DNA from: Clostridia bacterium | GTDB taxonomy: Bacteria > Bacillota > Clostridia > UBA1381 | Direction: 5' to 3' | NCBI GenBank assembly: GCA_900751885.1 | Contig: CAADTH010000004.1 | Span: 124,001 to 188,000 of the forward strand | DNA: 64,000 nt | In this document: positions 23,685-31,890 of the stretch, one piece after another | Position numbering within the stretch: position 1 is the stretch's first letter | Layout of the letters: each line of letters starts with the position of its first letter | The notes under the pieces: generated by a model | Databases searched by the model: none | The model's input: the letters and a program-made list of their open reading frames with translations, nothing else | What the model was told of the DNA's origin: nothing | Made by a program: the position numbers and the translations under genes

Positions 23685-24761
23685 ATGGCTAACATATCAG
23701 CATGGCTGACTAAAATCGCCTCTGCAATTTATGGTCGGGACGTCAGGGACGCCCTTCACAATTCAATAAAAGCGGTCAATACCGATGTGGAAAACATCAA
23801 AACGGCAACTGGAAAACCAAACGGATACGCGACGCTCGACAGCTACGGCAAGGTTTTGCAGACACAACTCCCCAATTTGTCTATTATAGACACTTTTGTG
23901 GTCAACAGTCAAGCCGCGATGCTCGCTTTGAATGCCCAGAAAGGCGATTTGGCTGTACGGACAGACCTATCAAAGACGTTCGTACTAAAAGCTTCCCCAG
24001 CAAATTCTGTTTCAAACTGGCAGGAGCTATTAACGCCTCCCGACCGGGTATTAAGTGTAGCTGGGAAAACTGGAAATGTTATCGTAACCAAAGCTGACGT
24101 TGGACTTGGCAACGCTGATAACACCGCAGATGACGTAAAAAACGTGTTGTCTGCCAGAAAATTGACCACAGCAAGAACGATCAATGGGGTTCGTTTCGAC
24201 GGTACATCTGATATTACAATCGTTGACTCGTCAAAGGAACCCTCAATTACAGCAGGAACGGTCAACCAGTTTTGGCGAGGAGATAAGCATTGGGCAGACC
24301 TTGCCTCAGCGGTAAAGGACATTATACTTATCGGTTTATCCACGGATATAAACGCCGAAATCAATGCTGAAGATTCCATATTAACGGCAATCGGGAAATT
24401 ACAGGCACAAATAACCGATTGCATTATCAGCAATCTTGAATTACAGACAACCGCACACATGCACGGCAATAAGCCTCTGTTAGATAGCCTTACTGAAGAA
24501 CGGCTGGAGCAGTGGGACAACATGACATCAGACGACAGTTATATTATTGACCTCATAGGCGGTTTGATGTACGAGATTGAATCGCTTCGGTCTGCGTTAG
24601 GAATCACAATATATGACGGTGGTCTGTTTGGCATGCGGCAGGACGGCGCACAGCTGGATGGCGGTCTGTTTGAAGATACAGAACTAGAGGAATTTGACTG
24701 CGGCGGATTCGAAGTGTCTACCGTTATGGTAAGCGCTGTTTTAGACGGCGGAAGTTATTAA
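23685..24761 (+). CDS. Phage tail fibre / receptor-binding protein 1
   Basis: A 358-residue phage fibre-like protein. The N-terminus (ISAWLTKIASAIYGRDVRDA) is the attachment-type domain common to clostridial phage fibres. It is followed by coiled-coil segments, GYATLDSYGKVLQTQLP (a fibre repeat signature), VLSVAGKTGNVIVTKADVGL and ADNTADDVK, which recur in collagen-like or shaft parts of tail fibres. The C-terminus is rich in Gly, Asp and Phe (YDGGLFGMRQDG, LDGGLFEDTELE), unusual and perhaps a trimer tip. AGGAGG precedes the ATG nine bases after the previous stop. Confidence 0.8.
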   Translation: MANISAWLTKIASAIYGRDVRDALHNSIKAVNTDVENIKTATGKPNGYATLDSYGKVLQTQLPNLSIIDTFVVNSQAAMLALNAQKGDLAVRTDLSKTFVLKASPANSVSNWQELLTPPDRVLSVAGKTGNVIVTKADVGLGNADNTADDVKNVLSARKLTTARTINGVRFDGTSDITIVDSSKEPSITAGTVNQFWRGDKHWADLASAVKDIILIGLSTDINAEINAEDSILTAIGKLQAQITDCIISNLELQTTAHMHGNKPLLDSLTEERLEQWDNMTSDDSYIIDLIGGLMYEIESLRSALGITIYDGGLFGMRQDGAQLDGGLFEDTELEEFDCGGFEVSTVMVSAVLDGGSY

Positions 24762-24782
24762 ATTTGAAAGGATTGATATTTT

Positions 24783-25340
24783 ATGGCTACAATTTTAATC
24801 AAACGAGGACGGCAAGCTGATTTGGATAATCTAACACTGGAGGAAGGTGAAATCGCTCTTGCCTACAATGAAGATAAATCAGCCATTGCGCTTTATGCAG
24901 GTGCTGGCAACGGCAGTAAGGTGCTTGTAAATCCTGATGTATCGGGGGATATCACAGGCATGCTTTCGCAGGCAAAGGGTTACACCGATACACAGATAAG
25001 CCAGCTTGTGAATGGTGCACCAGAAGCGATGGATACGCTGAAAGAGATTTCAGACGCGATTTCCGAGAATAGCGAGATTATGGATGCACTTAATGCGGCA
25101 ATCGGAGAAAAGGTGGATAAGGTCTCCGGCAAGGGGCTTTCCACAGAAGATTACACTGTGGCTGAGAAAACGAAATTAGCAGGAGTAGCGGCAGGGGCAA
25201 ATAACTACACACACCCGTCAAGTCATGCGGCAAGTATGATTACACAAGACGCTTCGCACCGTTTTGTATCAGACACCGAGAAAACAACGTGGAACAACAA
25301 GTTGTCATCTAGTAGCATCATTGATGGTGGTACATTTTAA
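24783..25340 (+). CDS. Phage tail fibre protein 2 (short)
   Basis: A 185-residue fibre-family protein. Its start (MATILIKRGRQADLDNLTLE, then GEIALAYNEDKSAIALYAG) is the Mtd-N/hyaluronidase-type adaptor domain that attaches fibres to the baseplate. A coiled-coil shaft (AMDTLKEISDAISENSEIMD) and the widespread TVAEKTKLAGVAAGANNYTH motif follow. It ends with IIDGGTF, echoing the ending of the first fibre. It may form hetero-oligomers with its neighbours. Confidence 0.78.
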   Translation: MATILIKRGRQADLDNLTLEEGEIALAYNEDKSAIALYAGAGNGSKVLVNPDVSGDITGMLSQAKGYTDTQISQLVNGAPEAMDTLKEISDAISENSEIMDALNAAIGEKVDKVSGKGLSTEDYTVAEKTKLAGVAAGANNYTHPSSHAASMITQDASHRFVSDTEKTTWNNKLSSSSIIDGGTF

Positions 25341-25353
25341 GGAGGAGTAGATT

Positions 25354-27135
25354 ATGGCGAATAAAATTCAAATCAGGCGGGGGTTAAAAAAGAATCTCCC
25401 CCAGCTTTCTCCGGGAGAAATGGGGCTTGCGTCGGATACCGGCGAGGTGTTTATCGGAAATGGTAATGGAAGCGAGAATCTTGCAGTCAATACCCCGATA
25501 GACGATACGCTGTCCGATACTTCTGAGCATCCCATACAAAATAAAGCGGTCGCAGATGCATTGCGTGACAAACAAAATGAATGGGTCGTAAAAACAAGCG
25601 GCTCAGGAAACGCGTACACCGCAGTATTAGACCCTGCTCCTGCGTCGTTGTATACCGGCATGGTCATTACTATCATACCGCATAATGTGAGCACCAGTAC
25701 GTCCGCAACACTGAATGTTAACGGCCTTGGGGCAAAGCAGTTTCGTCAGCGCGGATACACGACGGGCACATTGTATACCCCGAATACCGCATCGTTTTTA
25801 ACTGCTACCAAACCTGTTCGTTTGATATATGACGGTACATACTGGGTAATTTTGGATTATTCCAAAACGCAATGGTCTGATGTACAAAGCAAGCCTTCAT
25901 CTTTTACCCCGGCAAGTCACGCCACAACGGCAACGACATATGGCGTTGGTACAGCTTCAAATTACGGACATGTAAAACTGTCTGACAGTACATCGAACAC
26001 ATCATCCGCGGCAAGTGGAATCGCTGCTACTCCATATGCCGTATCTCAAGTTTGGAACCGAGTTTCTGAGGTGGATAATAAGATACCAGAACTGGTTTAT
26101 AGAACGCCCTCATATTGGGATGATCTAGCCCGTTCAGATATGGCAGTTAACGGAGGACCGTATATATTTGGAATTGGTAACTACAGCTTCGCCTGGATAA
26201 CCGATCCCGTATATGATTATACAGACGAGAATGGCGAAGAACACTATATGGGTACGGGTGGCATGAAAAAATCAGCAGTCTTTACAGGTGTGGGGAAAGA
26301 TTTCACAACCGTGCGTATTTCTCAGATAAATCGTTCCAGCACCGGGTACGAGTCAAACATTGAACTGACCTTTAAAGACATGACTGTCATATTAGAAGGG
26401 GCGTCTAACAATGTCTCACTGACGTTTGAAAATTGTAAAATAATCGATGGTGAAAACTATCAAAGCACTATGCTTCATACCAATAACGGAGATATCTCTA
26501 TTCGAGATTCAGAGATTCTATTGGACGTAAGTCAGTATATTGATTCCGCATGGCCAAATGAGACTGCTTGTCGAAGCGGATTTGAAGTACGCAATGGTCG
26601 AATTTGTATTGATAATTGCAGTATCACCTTAACCGGCATGGGCAATTCGAGCTTCGAGGGAAGTTGGATATCCGGCTATGAATTGAATCTCATTTACGAT
26701 GCGGTTCAAGGTATTATCTCCAATTCTACTATCACGTGTACTTGCCCAAATACTAAAACGAAAGTAAACATTTCAAATACTGGGAATATTAACATGCATA
26801 ATAATTACATCTATCTAAAGGACACGCGATGCAGTATTTACCACTACCGTTCTGACACAACACCATACGGAAATCTCACAGGCAATTACATAGAGTATAT
26901 TTCTACCTATATGGGAGCCGCTACAGTGACGGGAAACACCTTTAACCATACAAGCTCTGGATATATAACGCTGCTCTCTACAACAAATATAACCGGAAAT
27001 GTCTTCAAAGGATCCGCTACACCAATCGCTTGTAACAGCCAAAAAGTAATCATTGCTGAGAACTTGGCGGATAACGGTATTACCGTGTCATCTTTTGCGA
27101 CCGGTAGCTACTACTCTAACAATATAACATATTAA
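25354..27135 (+). CDS. Phage tail fibre protein 3 with beta-helix tip
   Basis: A 593-residue protein. The N-terminal adaptor (MANKIQIRRGLKKNLPQLSPGEMGLASDTGEVFIGNG, given here in outline) matches the Mtd-N/Phage hyaluronidase type. Residues of about 55-230 form a shaft with SDTSEHPIQNKAVADAL and ASNYGHVKLSDSTS. The remaining 350 residues have regular short hydrophobic repeats (ISNSTITC, NISNTGNINMHNNYI, GNLTGNYIEYIS, ATVTGNTFNH), typical of a right-handed parallel beta-helix as in fibre lyases and depolymerases. No catalytic residues can be assigned. This is the likely host-recognition tip. Confidence 0.82.
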   Translation: MANKIQIRRGLKKNLPQLSPGEMGLASDTGEVFIGNGNGSENLAVNTPIDDTLSDTSEHPIQNKAVADALRDKQNEWVVKTSGSGNAYTAVLDPAPASLYTGMVITIIPHNVSTSTSATLNVNGLGAKQFRQRGYTTGTLYTPNTASFLTATKPVRLIYDGTYWVILDYSKTQWSDVQSKPSSFTPASHATTATTYGVGTASNYGHVKLSDSTSNTSSAASGIAATPYAVSQVWNRVSEVDNKIPELVYRTPSYWDDLARSDMAVNGGPYIFGIGNYSFAWITDPVYDYTDENGEEHYMGTGGMKKSAVFTGVGKDFTTVRISQINRSSTGYESNIELTFKDMTVILEGASNNVSLTFENCKIIDGENYQSTMLHTNNGDISIRDSEILLDVSQYIDSAWPNETACRSGFEVRNGRICIDNCSITLTGMGNSSFEGSWISGYELNLIYDAVQGIISNSTITCTCPNTKTKVNISNTGNINMHNNYIYLKDTRCSIYHYRSDTTPYGNLTGNYIEYISTYMGAATVTGNTFNHTSSGYITLLSTTNITGNVFKGSATPIACNSQKVIIAENLADNGITVSSFATGSYYSNNITY

Positions 27136-27147
27136 GGGAGATTGAAT

Positions 27148-27534
27148 ATGAATACGGAACTTTTTTATATCGACGAAACCAATACCGTGCATCTCAATAA
27201 ATACCGGTTTATTGTTCGTGATTATAAGACGACTGAAAAACAGGAATACACGGACAATACTTATTACTTAAACAGTGAGAGTGCGCACGAATGGGAAGTG
27301 AATGTGATACCGAAGCACCAGTTGCTTGAGCTGGTAAAAAAAGAGGAGTTAGATGCTTCAGAATATACATGGATGGATGGAATTCAGCTTCAAACCGAAA
27401 ATCACATAAAAGAACTCGAAGAAATTGCAGGCTATGGAAGCCTTGAAGCGTATCAAGCTTCATTACCCGAAGCAACCGATACGTTCAAACTTGACACCGA
27501 TTACAGAATCTCAAAATTAGAACTCGGATTATAA
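27148..27534 (+). CDS. Phage tail-associated hypothetical protein
   Basis: A 128-residue protein with the ATG at 27148 preceded by AAGGGAG; a TTG two codons earlier is less likely. It reads MNTELFYIDETNTVHLNKYRF, with IKELEEIAGYGSLEAYQASLPE further on. Proteins of this size often sit between the fibre and XkdX-like genes. I recognise no functional motif. Confidence 0.65.
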   Translation: MNTELFYIDETNTVHLNKYRFIVRDYKTTEKQEYTDNTYYLNSESAHEWEVNVIPKHQLLELVKKEELDASEYTWMDGIQLQTENHIKELEEIAGYGSLEAYQASLPEATDTFKLDTDYRISKLELGL

Positions 27535-27547
27535 GGAGGGGTTGACA

Positions 27548-27718
27548 ATGACATACGGATATTGCAAAAAAATCATTGCAAAAATGAGAGCAGACGGCGC
27601 GGTAAACGAACATAATAAGACCGGCATGATGGATAAGCTTGATGTGTTTTTACTCGCAGAGCGTATCACAAAACAGGAGTATAACGAGCTCGTATCAGAG
27701 TTAAATGGCGGTGAATGA
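27548..27718 (+). CDS. XkdX-like small phage protein
   Basis: A 56-residue protein (MTYGYCKKIIAKMRADGAVN..., ending LLAERITKQEYNELVSELNGG) with an AAGGAGGGG site. The ITKQEYNELV ending and the position directly before the XhlA-type gene match the XkdX family of PBSX-like phages, which is of unknown function. Its stop lies one base before the next ATG, suggesting coupled translation. Confidence 0.65.
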   Translation: MTYGYCKKIIAKMRADGAVNEHNKTGMMDKLDVFLLAERITKQEYNELVSELNGGE

Positions 27719-27719
27719 T

Positions 27720-28028
27720 ATGGATACCCCCATCACAAGAGCTGAACATGAGGAGTTTGGCAGAAGGCTGGCAGAAGAAAACAAGCGGCAGGACAAGCGT
27801 ATCGAACTACTCGAAGAAAGTACGAAACGGCTCGAAGCGCTCAACACTTCAATAGAAAAACTCGCAATTAACATGGAAAGTATGCTCAAGGAGCAAGTCC
27901 GACAAGGAAAACGTCTTGAGGAGCTAGAAAACCGCGACGGTGAAATGTGGCGTAAAGTCATGGCGTACGTCATTACCACAATCGTAGGAACGATAATTGG
28001 TTACATATTTACCCGAATAGGCATTTAA
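27720..28028 (+). CDS. XhlA-type membrane-associated lysis protein
   Basis: A 102-residue protein: a long charged coiled coil (LAEENKRQDKRIELLEEST, then KRLEALNTSIEKLAINMES) followed by one C-terminal membrane helix (VMAYVITTIVGTIIGYIFT). This is the layout of haemolysin XhlA, which acts with a holin and an amidase in PBSX-type host lysis. An upstream in-frame ATG at 27705 would overlap the XkdX-like gene by 14 bases; the ATG at 27720 has GGCGGTGA at good spacing. Confidence 0.8.
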   Translation: MDTPITRAEHEEFGRRLAEENKRQDKRIELLEESTKRLEALNTSIEKLAINMESMLKEQVRQGKRLEELENRDGEMWRKVMAYVITTIVGTIIGYIFTRIGI

Positions 28029-28039
28029 GGAGGTACGAA

Positions 28040-28837
28040 ATGAAAATTGGAATTAACTGTGGTCACACTATCAGTGGACAGCCTGGTTCCGGTGCGGTTG
28101 GTTTTCTTGATGAAAGCGTCGAAACGCGAGAAGTCGGAAGGCGGCTTATGACTCTGCTTTATCAGTCGGGTCATGATGTGTATGATTGTACAAACGATTA
28201 TGCGTCGTCTGCTTCTGAGAGCCTGACACAAATCGTATCGTTGGCAAATGCACAGCCGCTCGATTTATTTGTCTCTATCCATTTCAACAGCGGAGGCGGT
28301 CAGGGCACGGAGGTGTTTACATACGGTGGGAAGCGGTTTGCCGAAGCCGAAAACGTCTGCAAATCGATATCGATGTTGAATTTCAGAAACCGCGGTTTAA
28401 AAGCTGGGTCAAACTTGTATGTTCTACGACATACCAACGCAAAAGCAATGCTAGTTGAGGTTTGCTTTGTAGATACAACTGACGCCGCACGGTACAGAAG
28501 TTTGGGCGCAGATGCGGTTGCAGAAGCGATATTCGAAGGAATCACAGGGCAAAAACCGAACAAAACGGAGGATGCAAATATGGAAGAATTGAAAAAATTA
28601 GAAGAAAGAATTGTCGCTTTGGAAAACAAGGCGAACGAATCTGAAATGATTTATCATTATATAGACGACAATATGCCCGAATGGGCAAAAGAAGCCGTTA
28701 GGTGGTGCGCGGACAAAGAAATTATAACGGGAATCGGCGATAACAAGCTGAACCTAAATTATGCACGCATGTGGACGTGTGTCGTGATGTACAGAACGGC
28801 TAAGGTGATTGCCAAAATGATGAACATGAAAATTTAA
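28040..28837 (+). CDS. N-acetylmuramoyl-L-alanine amidase (Amidase_3) endolysin
   Basis: A 265-residue zinc amidase that cuts the MurNAc-L-Ala bond. The Amidase_3 domain spans about residues 1-175: His in INCGHTISG, Glu in DESVETREV, His in VSIHFNSGGG and catalytic Glu in MLVEVCFVDT. A helical linker (LKKLEERIVALENKA) leads to a C-terminal module of about 55 residues starting IYHYIDDNMPEWAKEAVRW, similar to the end of a different amidase at 61.8-62.5 kb and probably a wall-binding domain. No signal peptide, as expected for holin-dependent release. AAGGAGG precedes the ATG. Confidence 0.92.
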   Translation: MKIGINCGHTISGQPGSGAVGFLDESVETREVGRRLMTLLYQSGHDVYDCTNDYASSASESLTQIVSLANAQPLDLFVSIHFNSGGGQGTEVFTYGGKRFAEAENVCKSISMLNFRNRGLKAGSNLYVLRHTNAKAMLVEVCFVDTTDAARYRSLGADAVAEAIFEGITGQKPNKTEDANMEELKKLEERIVALENKANESEMIYHYIDDNMPEWAKEAVRWCADKEIITGIGDNKLNLNYARMWTCVVMYRTAKVIAKMMNMKI

Positions 28838-28850
28838 TCGAGGTGATGAG

Positions 28851-29078
28851 ATGATGAACAACAAATTGTATGATATTTTAAAATGGATTGCGATGTATTT
28901 TCTTCCAGCGGCAGGCACCTTATATTTCGCCTTGGCTGGCATCTGGGGTCTGCCTTATGGAGAGCAAGTGGTCGGAACGATAACTGCTGTTGATACATTC
29001 CTGGGCGTTATCCTCGGGATCAGCACCATGAAATATAACAAGGTCGAGCAAGCAAAATCAGAATATATGAACCAATGA
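28851..29078 (+). CDS. Phage holin (Dp-1-like)
   Basis: A 75-residue protein with two membrane segments: KWIAMYFLPAAGTLYFALAG and VVGTITAVDTFLGVILGIS, with a charged tail. The order LYDILKWIA...PYGEQVVGTITAVDTFLGV is the small Dp-1-type holin family. It lies 13 bp after the amidase, completing a holin-endolysin pair. It would form pores in the membrane to release the endolysin. Confidence 0.85.
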   Translation: MMNNKLYDILKWIAMYFLPAAGTLYFALAGIWGLPYGEQVVGTITAVDTFLGVILGISTMKYNKVEQAKSEYMNQ

Positions 29079-29090
29079 TTCCTGCATGTG

Positions 29091-29176
29091 AGTGTAGGAG
29101 TAGCAGTGTAGGAGTAGTGTAGGAATAATATAGGAGTAGCATGAATTTTTCTCAATTCTACTACTCCTACTAACTC
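29091..29176. repeat. Cluster of TAGGAGTAG direct and inverted repeats
   Basis: GTGTAGGAGTAG occurs twice in direct tandem (from about 29092 and 29106), followed by TGTAGGAAT and TATAGGAGTAG, then the inverted forms CTACTCCTAC (29161-29170) and AACTCCTATAT. A stem of nine pairs can form between 29131-29139 and 29161-29169. It marks the end of the phage cassette. It could be a terminator, a recombination scar or a protein-binding array. Confidence 0.6.
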
Positions 29177-29211
29177 CTATATCATAGGTTTTATGCGGTT
29201 TTAAACGCAGA

Positions 29212-30213
29212 TCATTTTGATAAAGCTTCCTCAACTGCAACCGCAACTGCAACCGTCGCGCCGACCATCGGGTTATTTCCCATACCAATGAGTCCCATCA
29301 TCTCAACGTGAGCCGGAACAGAGGAGGACCCTGCGAACTGCGCATCAGAGTGCATTCTGCCCATGGTATCTGTCATACCGTACGAAGCCGGTCCTGCCGC
29401 CATATTGTCTGGATGCAGTGTTCTGCCTGTACCGCCGCCTGACGCAACAGAGAAGTACTTTTTGCCCATCTCAATACATTCTTTTTTGTATGTACCCGCA
29501 ACCGGATGCTGGAACCGTGTCGGGTTAGTCGAATTTCCTGTGATGGAAACATCCACGTTCTCCTGGTGCATGATTGCAACGCCTTCACGAACATCATCCG
29601 CACCATAACAACGCACCTTTGCACGCTCCCCATTGGAGTATGCGCGCTCCGATACGATGTTCAGCTTTCCTGTGTGATAGTCAAACTTTGTCTCCACAAA
29701 TGTGAATCCGTTGATTCTGGAAATAATCTGAGCCGCATCTTTTCCAAGACCATTTAAGATGACCTGAAGATCCTCTTTTCTCGCCTTGTTTGCACTTCTT
29801 GCAAGTCCGATTGCTCCTTCTGCCGCCGCAAAGGATTCATGTCCTGCCAAAAACGCAAAGCATTTTGTCTCGTCACGAAGCAGCATCGCGCCAAGATTTC
29901 CATGTCCGATTCCAACCTTTCGATCGTCCGCAACAGAGCCTGGAATACAGAAAGACTGTAATCCAAGTCCAATTGCCTCCGCCGCGTCCGCCGCCGCCTT
30001 GCATCCATCCTTGATTGCGATTGCCGCGCCGACAATATATGCCCAGCAAGCATTCTCAAAGCAAATCGGCTGGATTTCTTTTACCAATTTATAGACATCA
30101 ATGCCTGCATCGTCACAAATTTTCTTCGCTTCTTCAATAGAAGAAATCCCGTGCTTTTTCAGCTCCGCATTGATTTGTTCGATTCTTCTCTCATAACTTT
30201 CAAATAAAGCCAT
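29212..30213 (-). CDS. GGGtGRT protein
   Basis: A 333-residue protein of the family named for its GGGTGRT motif (seen in SVASGGGTGRTLHPDN near residue 270). Other conserved stretches are GIGHGNLGAMLLRDETKCFAF, AGHESFAAAEGAIGLARSAN and QHPVAGTYKKECIE. The biochemical role is not established. It is encoded 15 bp downstream of a NifU-like Fe-S scaffold gene in the same direction, the usual genomic pairing of this family, which suggests a role in iron-sulfur or metal cofactor handling in anaerobes. GGAGAAG precedes the ATG. Confidence 0.92.
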   Translation of the reverse strand: MALFESYERRIEQINAELKKHGISSIEEAKKICDDAGIDVYKLVKEIQPICFENACWAYIVGAAIAIKDGCKAAADAAEAIGLGLQSFCIPGSVADDRKVGIGHGNLGAMLLRDETKCFAFLAGHESFAAAEGAIGLARSANKARKEDLQVILNGLGKDAAQIISRINGFTFVETKFDYHTGKLNIVSERAYSNGERAKVRCYGADDVREGVAIMHQENVDVSITGNSTNPTRFQHPVAGTYKKECIEMGKKYFSVASGGGTGRTLHPDNMAAGPASYGMTDTMGRMHSDAQFAGSSSVPAHVEMMGLIGMGNNPMVGATVAVAVAVEEALSK

Positions 30214-30228
30214 TCTACTTCTCCTCCC

Positions 30229-30921
30229 TTATTCTTTTCTTGGGTCGACTACTTTTGCCGCATCATCGAATCTGCCATATTGACCGCTTGCTTTTTCAAG
30301 CGCTTCGTTCGCATCCATTCCCTTTGTAATCATTTCCATCATTTTTCCCAAGTGTACGAACTTATAGCCGATGATATGATCCTCATCGTCGATTGCAAGC
30401 TTTGTTATGTAACCTTCCGCAAGCTCCAAATAGCGAGGTCCTTTTTTGAGTGTTGAATAGCAGGTTCCAACTTGGCTTCTAAGTCCTTTTCCAAGATCCT
30501 CGAGTCCTGCTCCAATCGGAAGCCCATCCTCTGAAAACGCTGTCTGGGTACGTCCATATACAATCTGCAGGAAAAGCTCTCTCATCGCTGTGTTGATTGC
30601 ATCACACACAAGGTCAGAATTGACTGCTTCGAGCAGTGTCTTTCCTGTTAAAATTTCAGCTGCCATTGCCGCGGAATGCGTCATGCCGGAACATCCAACT
30701 GTTTCAACCAGTGCTTCCTGGATAATTCCCTCTTTTACGTTCAGTGTCAGTTTACAAGTTCCCTGCTGTGGTGCACACCAGCCGATTCCATGTGTCAGTC
30801 CGGAAATATCTGTAATCTCCTTCGCCTGTACCCATTTCCCTTCTTCGGGAATCGGTGCAGGTCCATGATTGACGCCCTTTGCAATCGGGCACATTTGTTC
30901 TACTTCCTGTGAATACTTCAT
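30229..30921 (-). CDS. NifU-like iron-sulfur cluster scaffold protein
   Basis: A 230-residue protein related to the NifU/IscU N-terminal scaffold fold. Cys residues are seen in IGWCAPQQGTCKL, VETVGCSGMTHSAA and SDLVCDAIN. The GCSGMTHSAAMAAEILTGKT stretch corresponds to the GC-A-S motif of scaffold proteins. This longer variant is the standard upstream partner of the GGGtGRT gene. The C-terminal part (KLAIDDEDHIIGYKFVHLGK and onward) is specific to the subfamily. GGAGCAG precedes the ATG. Confidence 0.85.
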   Translation of the reverse strand: MKYSQEVEQMCPIAKGVNHGPAPIPEEGKWVQAKEITDISGLTHGIGWCAPQQGTCKLTLNVKEGIIQEALVETVGCSGMTHSAAMAAEILTGKTLLEAVNSDLVCDAINTAMRELFLQIVYGRTQTAFSEDGLPIGAGLEDLGKGLRSQVGTCYSTLKKGPRYLELAEGYITKLAIDDEDHIIGYKFVHLGKMMEMITKGMDANEALEKASGQYGRFDDAAKVVDPRKE

Positions 30922-31075
30922 ATACTGCTGCTCCTTTCATAGCACATTCATTGCGGCAAATGCGCTTTCTCACTCCATTTGCCATCCTTTCAATTATATC
31001 ATAAATTCCACATTATGCAACAAAAAATTATGCAAAAATTTGCCGGAACTTCCCGTAAAAGATTTGTCTATTCCG

Positions 31076-31219
31076 TTATTTTTTTAACGTGCTTTCTTCT
31101 GAGCAAGCCGGTGGCTTGCCAAGCCGTTCATGCTTTTTTCTGCACGCTTTGCAGTCCCCATGCCGTGGACAGTTTTTGTTAGGACAAGTACAGTTTACTT
31201 TATTCGTCTGCTCCTTCAT
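31076..31219 (-). CDS. Small Cys-rich protein
   Basis: A 47-residue protein: MKEQTNKVNCTCPNKNCPRH, then GDCKACRKKHERLGKPPAC. Six Cys and two His suggest a small zinc-binding fold; the CTCPNxxCPRHGxCxxC pattern is common in short clostridial proteins (DUF6485-like, from memory). GGAGG precedes the ATG with spacing 5, and the ATG directly follows the stop of the upstream gene, so the two are co-translated. Confidence 0.72.
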   Translation of the reverse strand: MKEQTNKVNCTCPNKNCPRHGDCKACRKKHERLGKPPACSEESTLKK

Positions 31220-31381
31220 TTATTCCTCCAGCAAGGTCAAATTTTGGCAGGAACACGTATCACCGGTATTCAAATCAACATGGGCAAGAATCATCTGTTT
31301 TTCAGGACTAAAATTCACCCAATAGGCTGGAACCTGGTGCACAAACCCACATTGTGGACATTGGTAAAAATACGTCTCCAT
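31220..31381 (-). CDS. Small zinc-ribbon-like protein
   Basis: A 53-residue protein starting METYFYQCPQCGFVHQVPAY, with a second Cys pair near the end (GDTCSCQNLT). The CPQCG...CSC arrangement suggests a zinc ribbon. AAGGAGGTGATTGG precedes the ATG at 31381. Its stop abuts the next start (TAA then ATG). Confidence 0.7.
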   Translation of the reverse strand: METYFYQCPQCGFVHQVPAYWVNFSPEKQMILAHVDLNTGDTCSCQNLTLLEE

Positions 31382-31404
31382 CCAATCACCTCCTTCTCAT
31401 TTTA

Positions 31405-31890
31405 CTATAGTCCAAGAAACAGCGCAAACACCAAATAAAGCCAAACTGCCATGATTCCAAAGAATACAAGACGCAAATCGATTCCCTTCGCCGCCTTTTT
31501 CCATGTACCATTTCCATTGATTGGTGCAGGGCTATAGGCTTGAATTCTCACAAAAACATCATTCAACTCCTGTATCCTGCAATCGATTCGGATACCATCG
31601 ACAGAGACTGCGCGATATCTTTTGGTAGTATAGCATATCTCCTTTACCGTCTGCACTTCCCTCCACAACACTTTTTTGTCGCGCAACAAACTTTTGTATC
31701 TCAGTGCCTCTTCGCTCAGCATGATGACTGCAAAAAGCTGATCCAGCAAAAAACAAAAGAACATAAGCCCAATCGCTGCACCAAAACATCTCTGCCAAAC
31801 ATGTTGTCCCAAAATCAGGCTCAAACATCCCAAAAGTGACAAGCTGAACAGAACTACCTTATAGTCTGAACGGTAATGAAACACTTCCAT
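31405..31890 (-). CDS. Hypothetical membrane protein
   Basis: A 161-residue protein. Two N-terminal membrane segments (VVLFSLSLLGCLSLILG, AAIGLMFFCFLLDQLFAVIM), a small beta-rich soluble part (YKSLLRDKKVLWREVQTVKE, RAVSVDGIRIDCRI) that looks like a YcxB/PH-type module, then a C-terminal membrane helix (LVFFGIMAVWLYLVFALFLG). The start at 31890 is chosen for its purine-rich upstream site. It overlaps the end of the DUF1294 gene by 32 bases. Function unknown. Confidence 0.7.
   Translation of the reverse strand: MEVFHYRSDYKVVLFSLSLLGCLSLILGQHVWQRCFGAAIGLMFFCFLLDQLFAVIMLSEEALRYKSLLRDKKVLWREVQTVKEICYTTKRYRAVSVDGIRIDCRIQELNDVFVRIQAYSPAPINGNGTWKKAAKGIDLRLVFFGIMAVWLYLVFALFLGL

Noticed and set aside
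23909..24523. A 204-codon frame antisense to the first tail fibre gene
   Set aside because: The plus-strand fibre protein is clearly recognisable, and the antisense frame has the composition of a shadow (Ser/Phe/Ala-rich) with no ribosome site.
23301..29078. A complete prophage
   Set aside because: No integrase, terminase, portal, capsid or tail-tube genes are present on either side within the window.
29091..29176. A CRISPR array
   Set aside because: Repeats are about 9-12 bases, imperfect, with spacers too short and irregular, and there are no cas genes.
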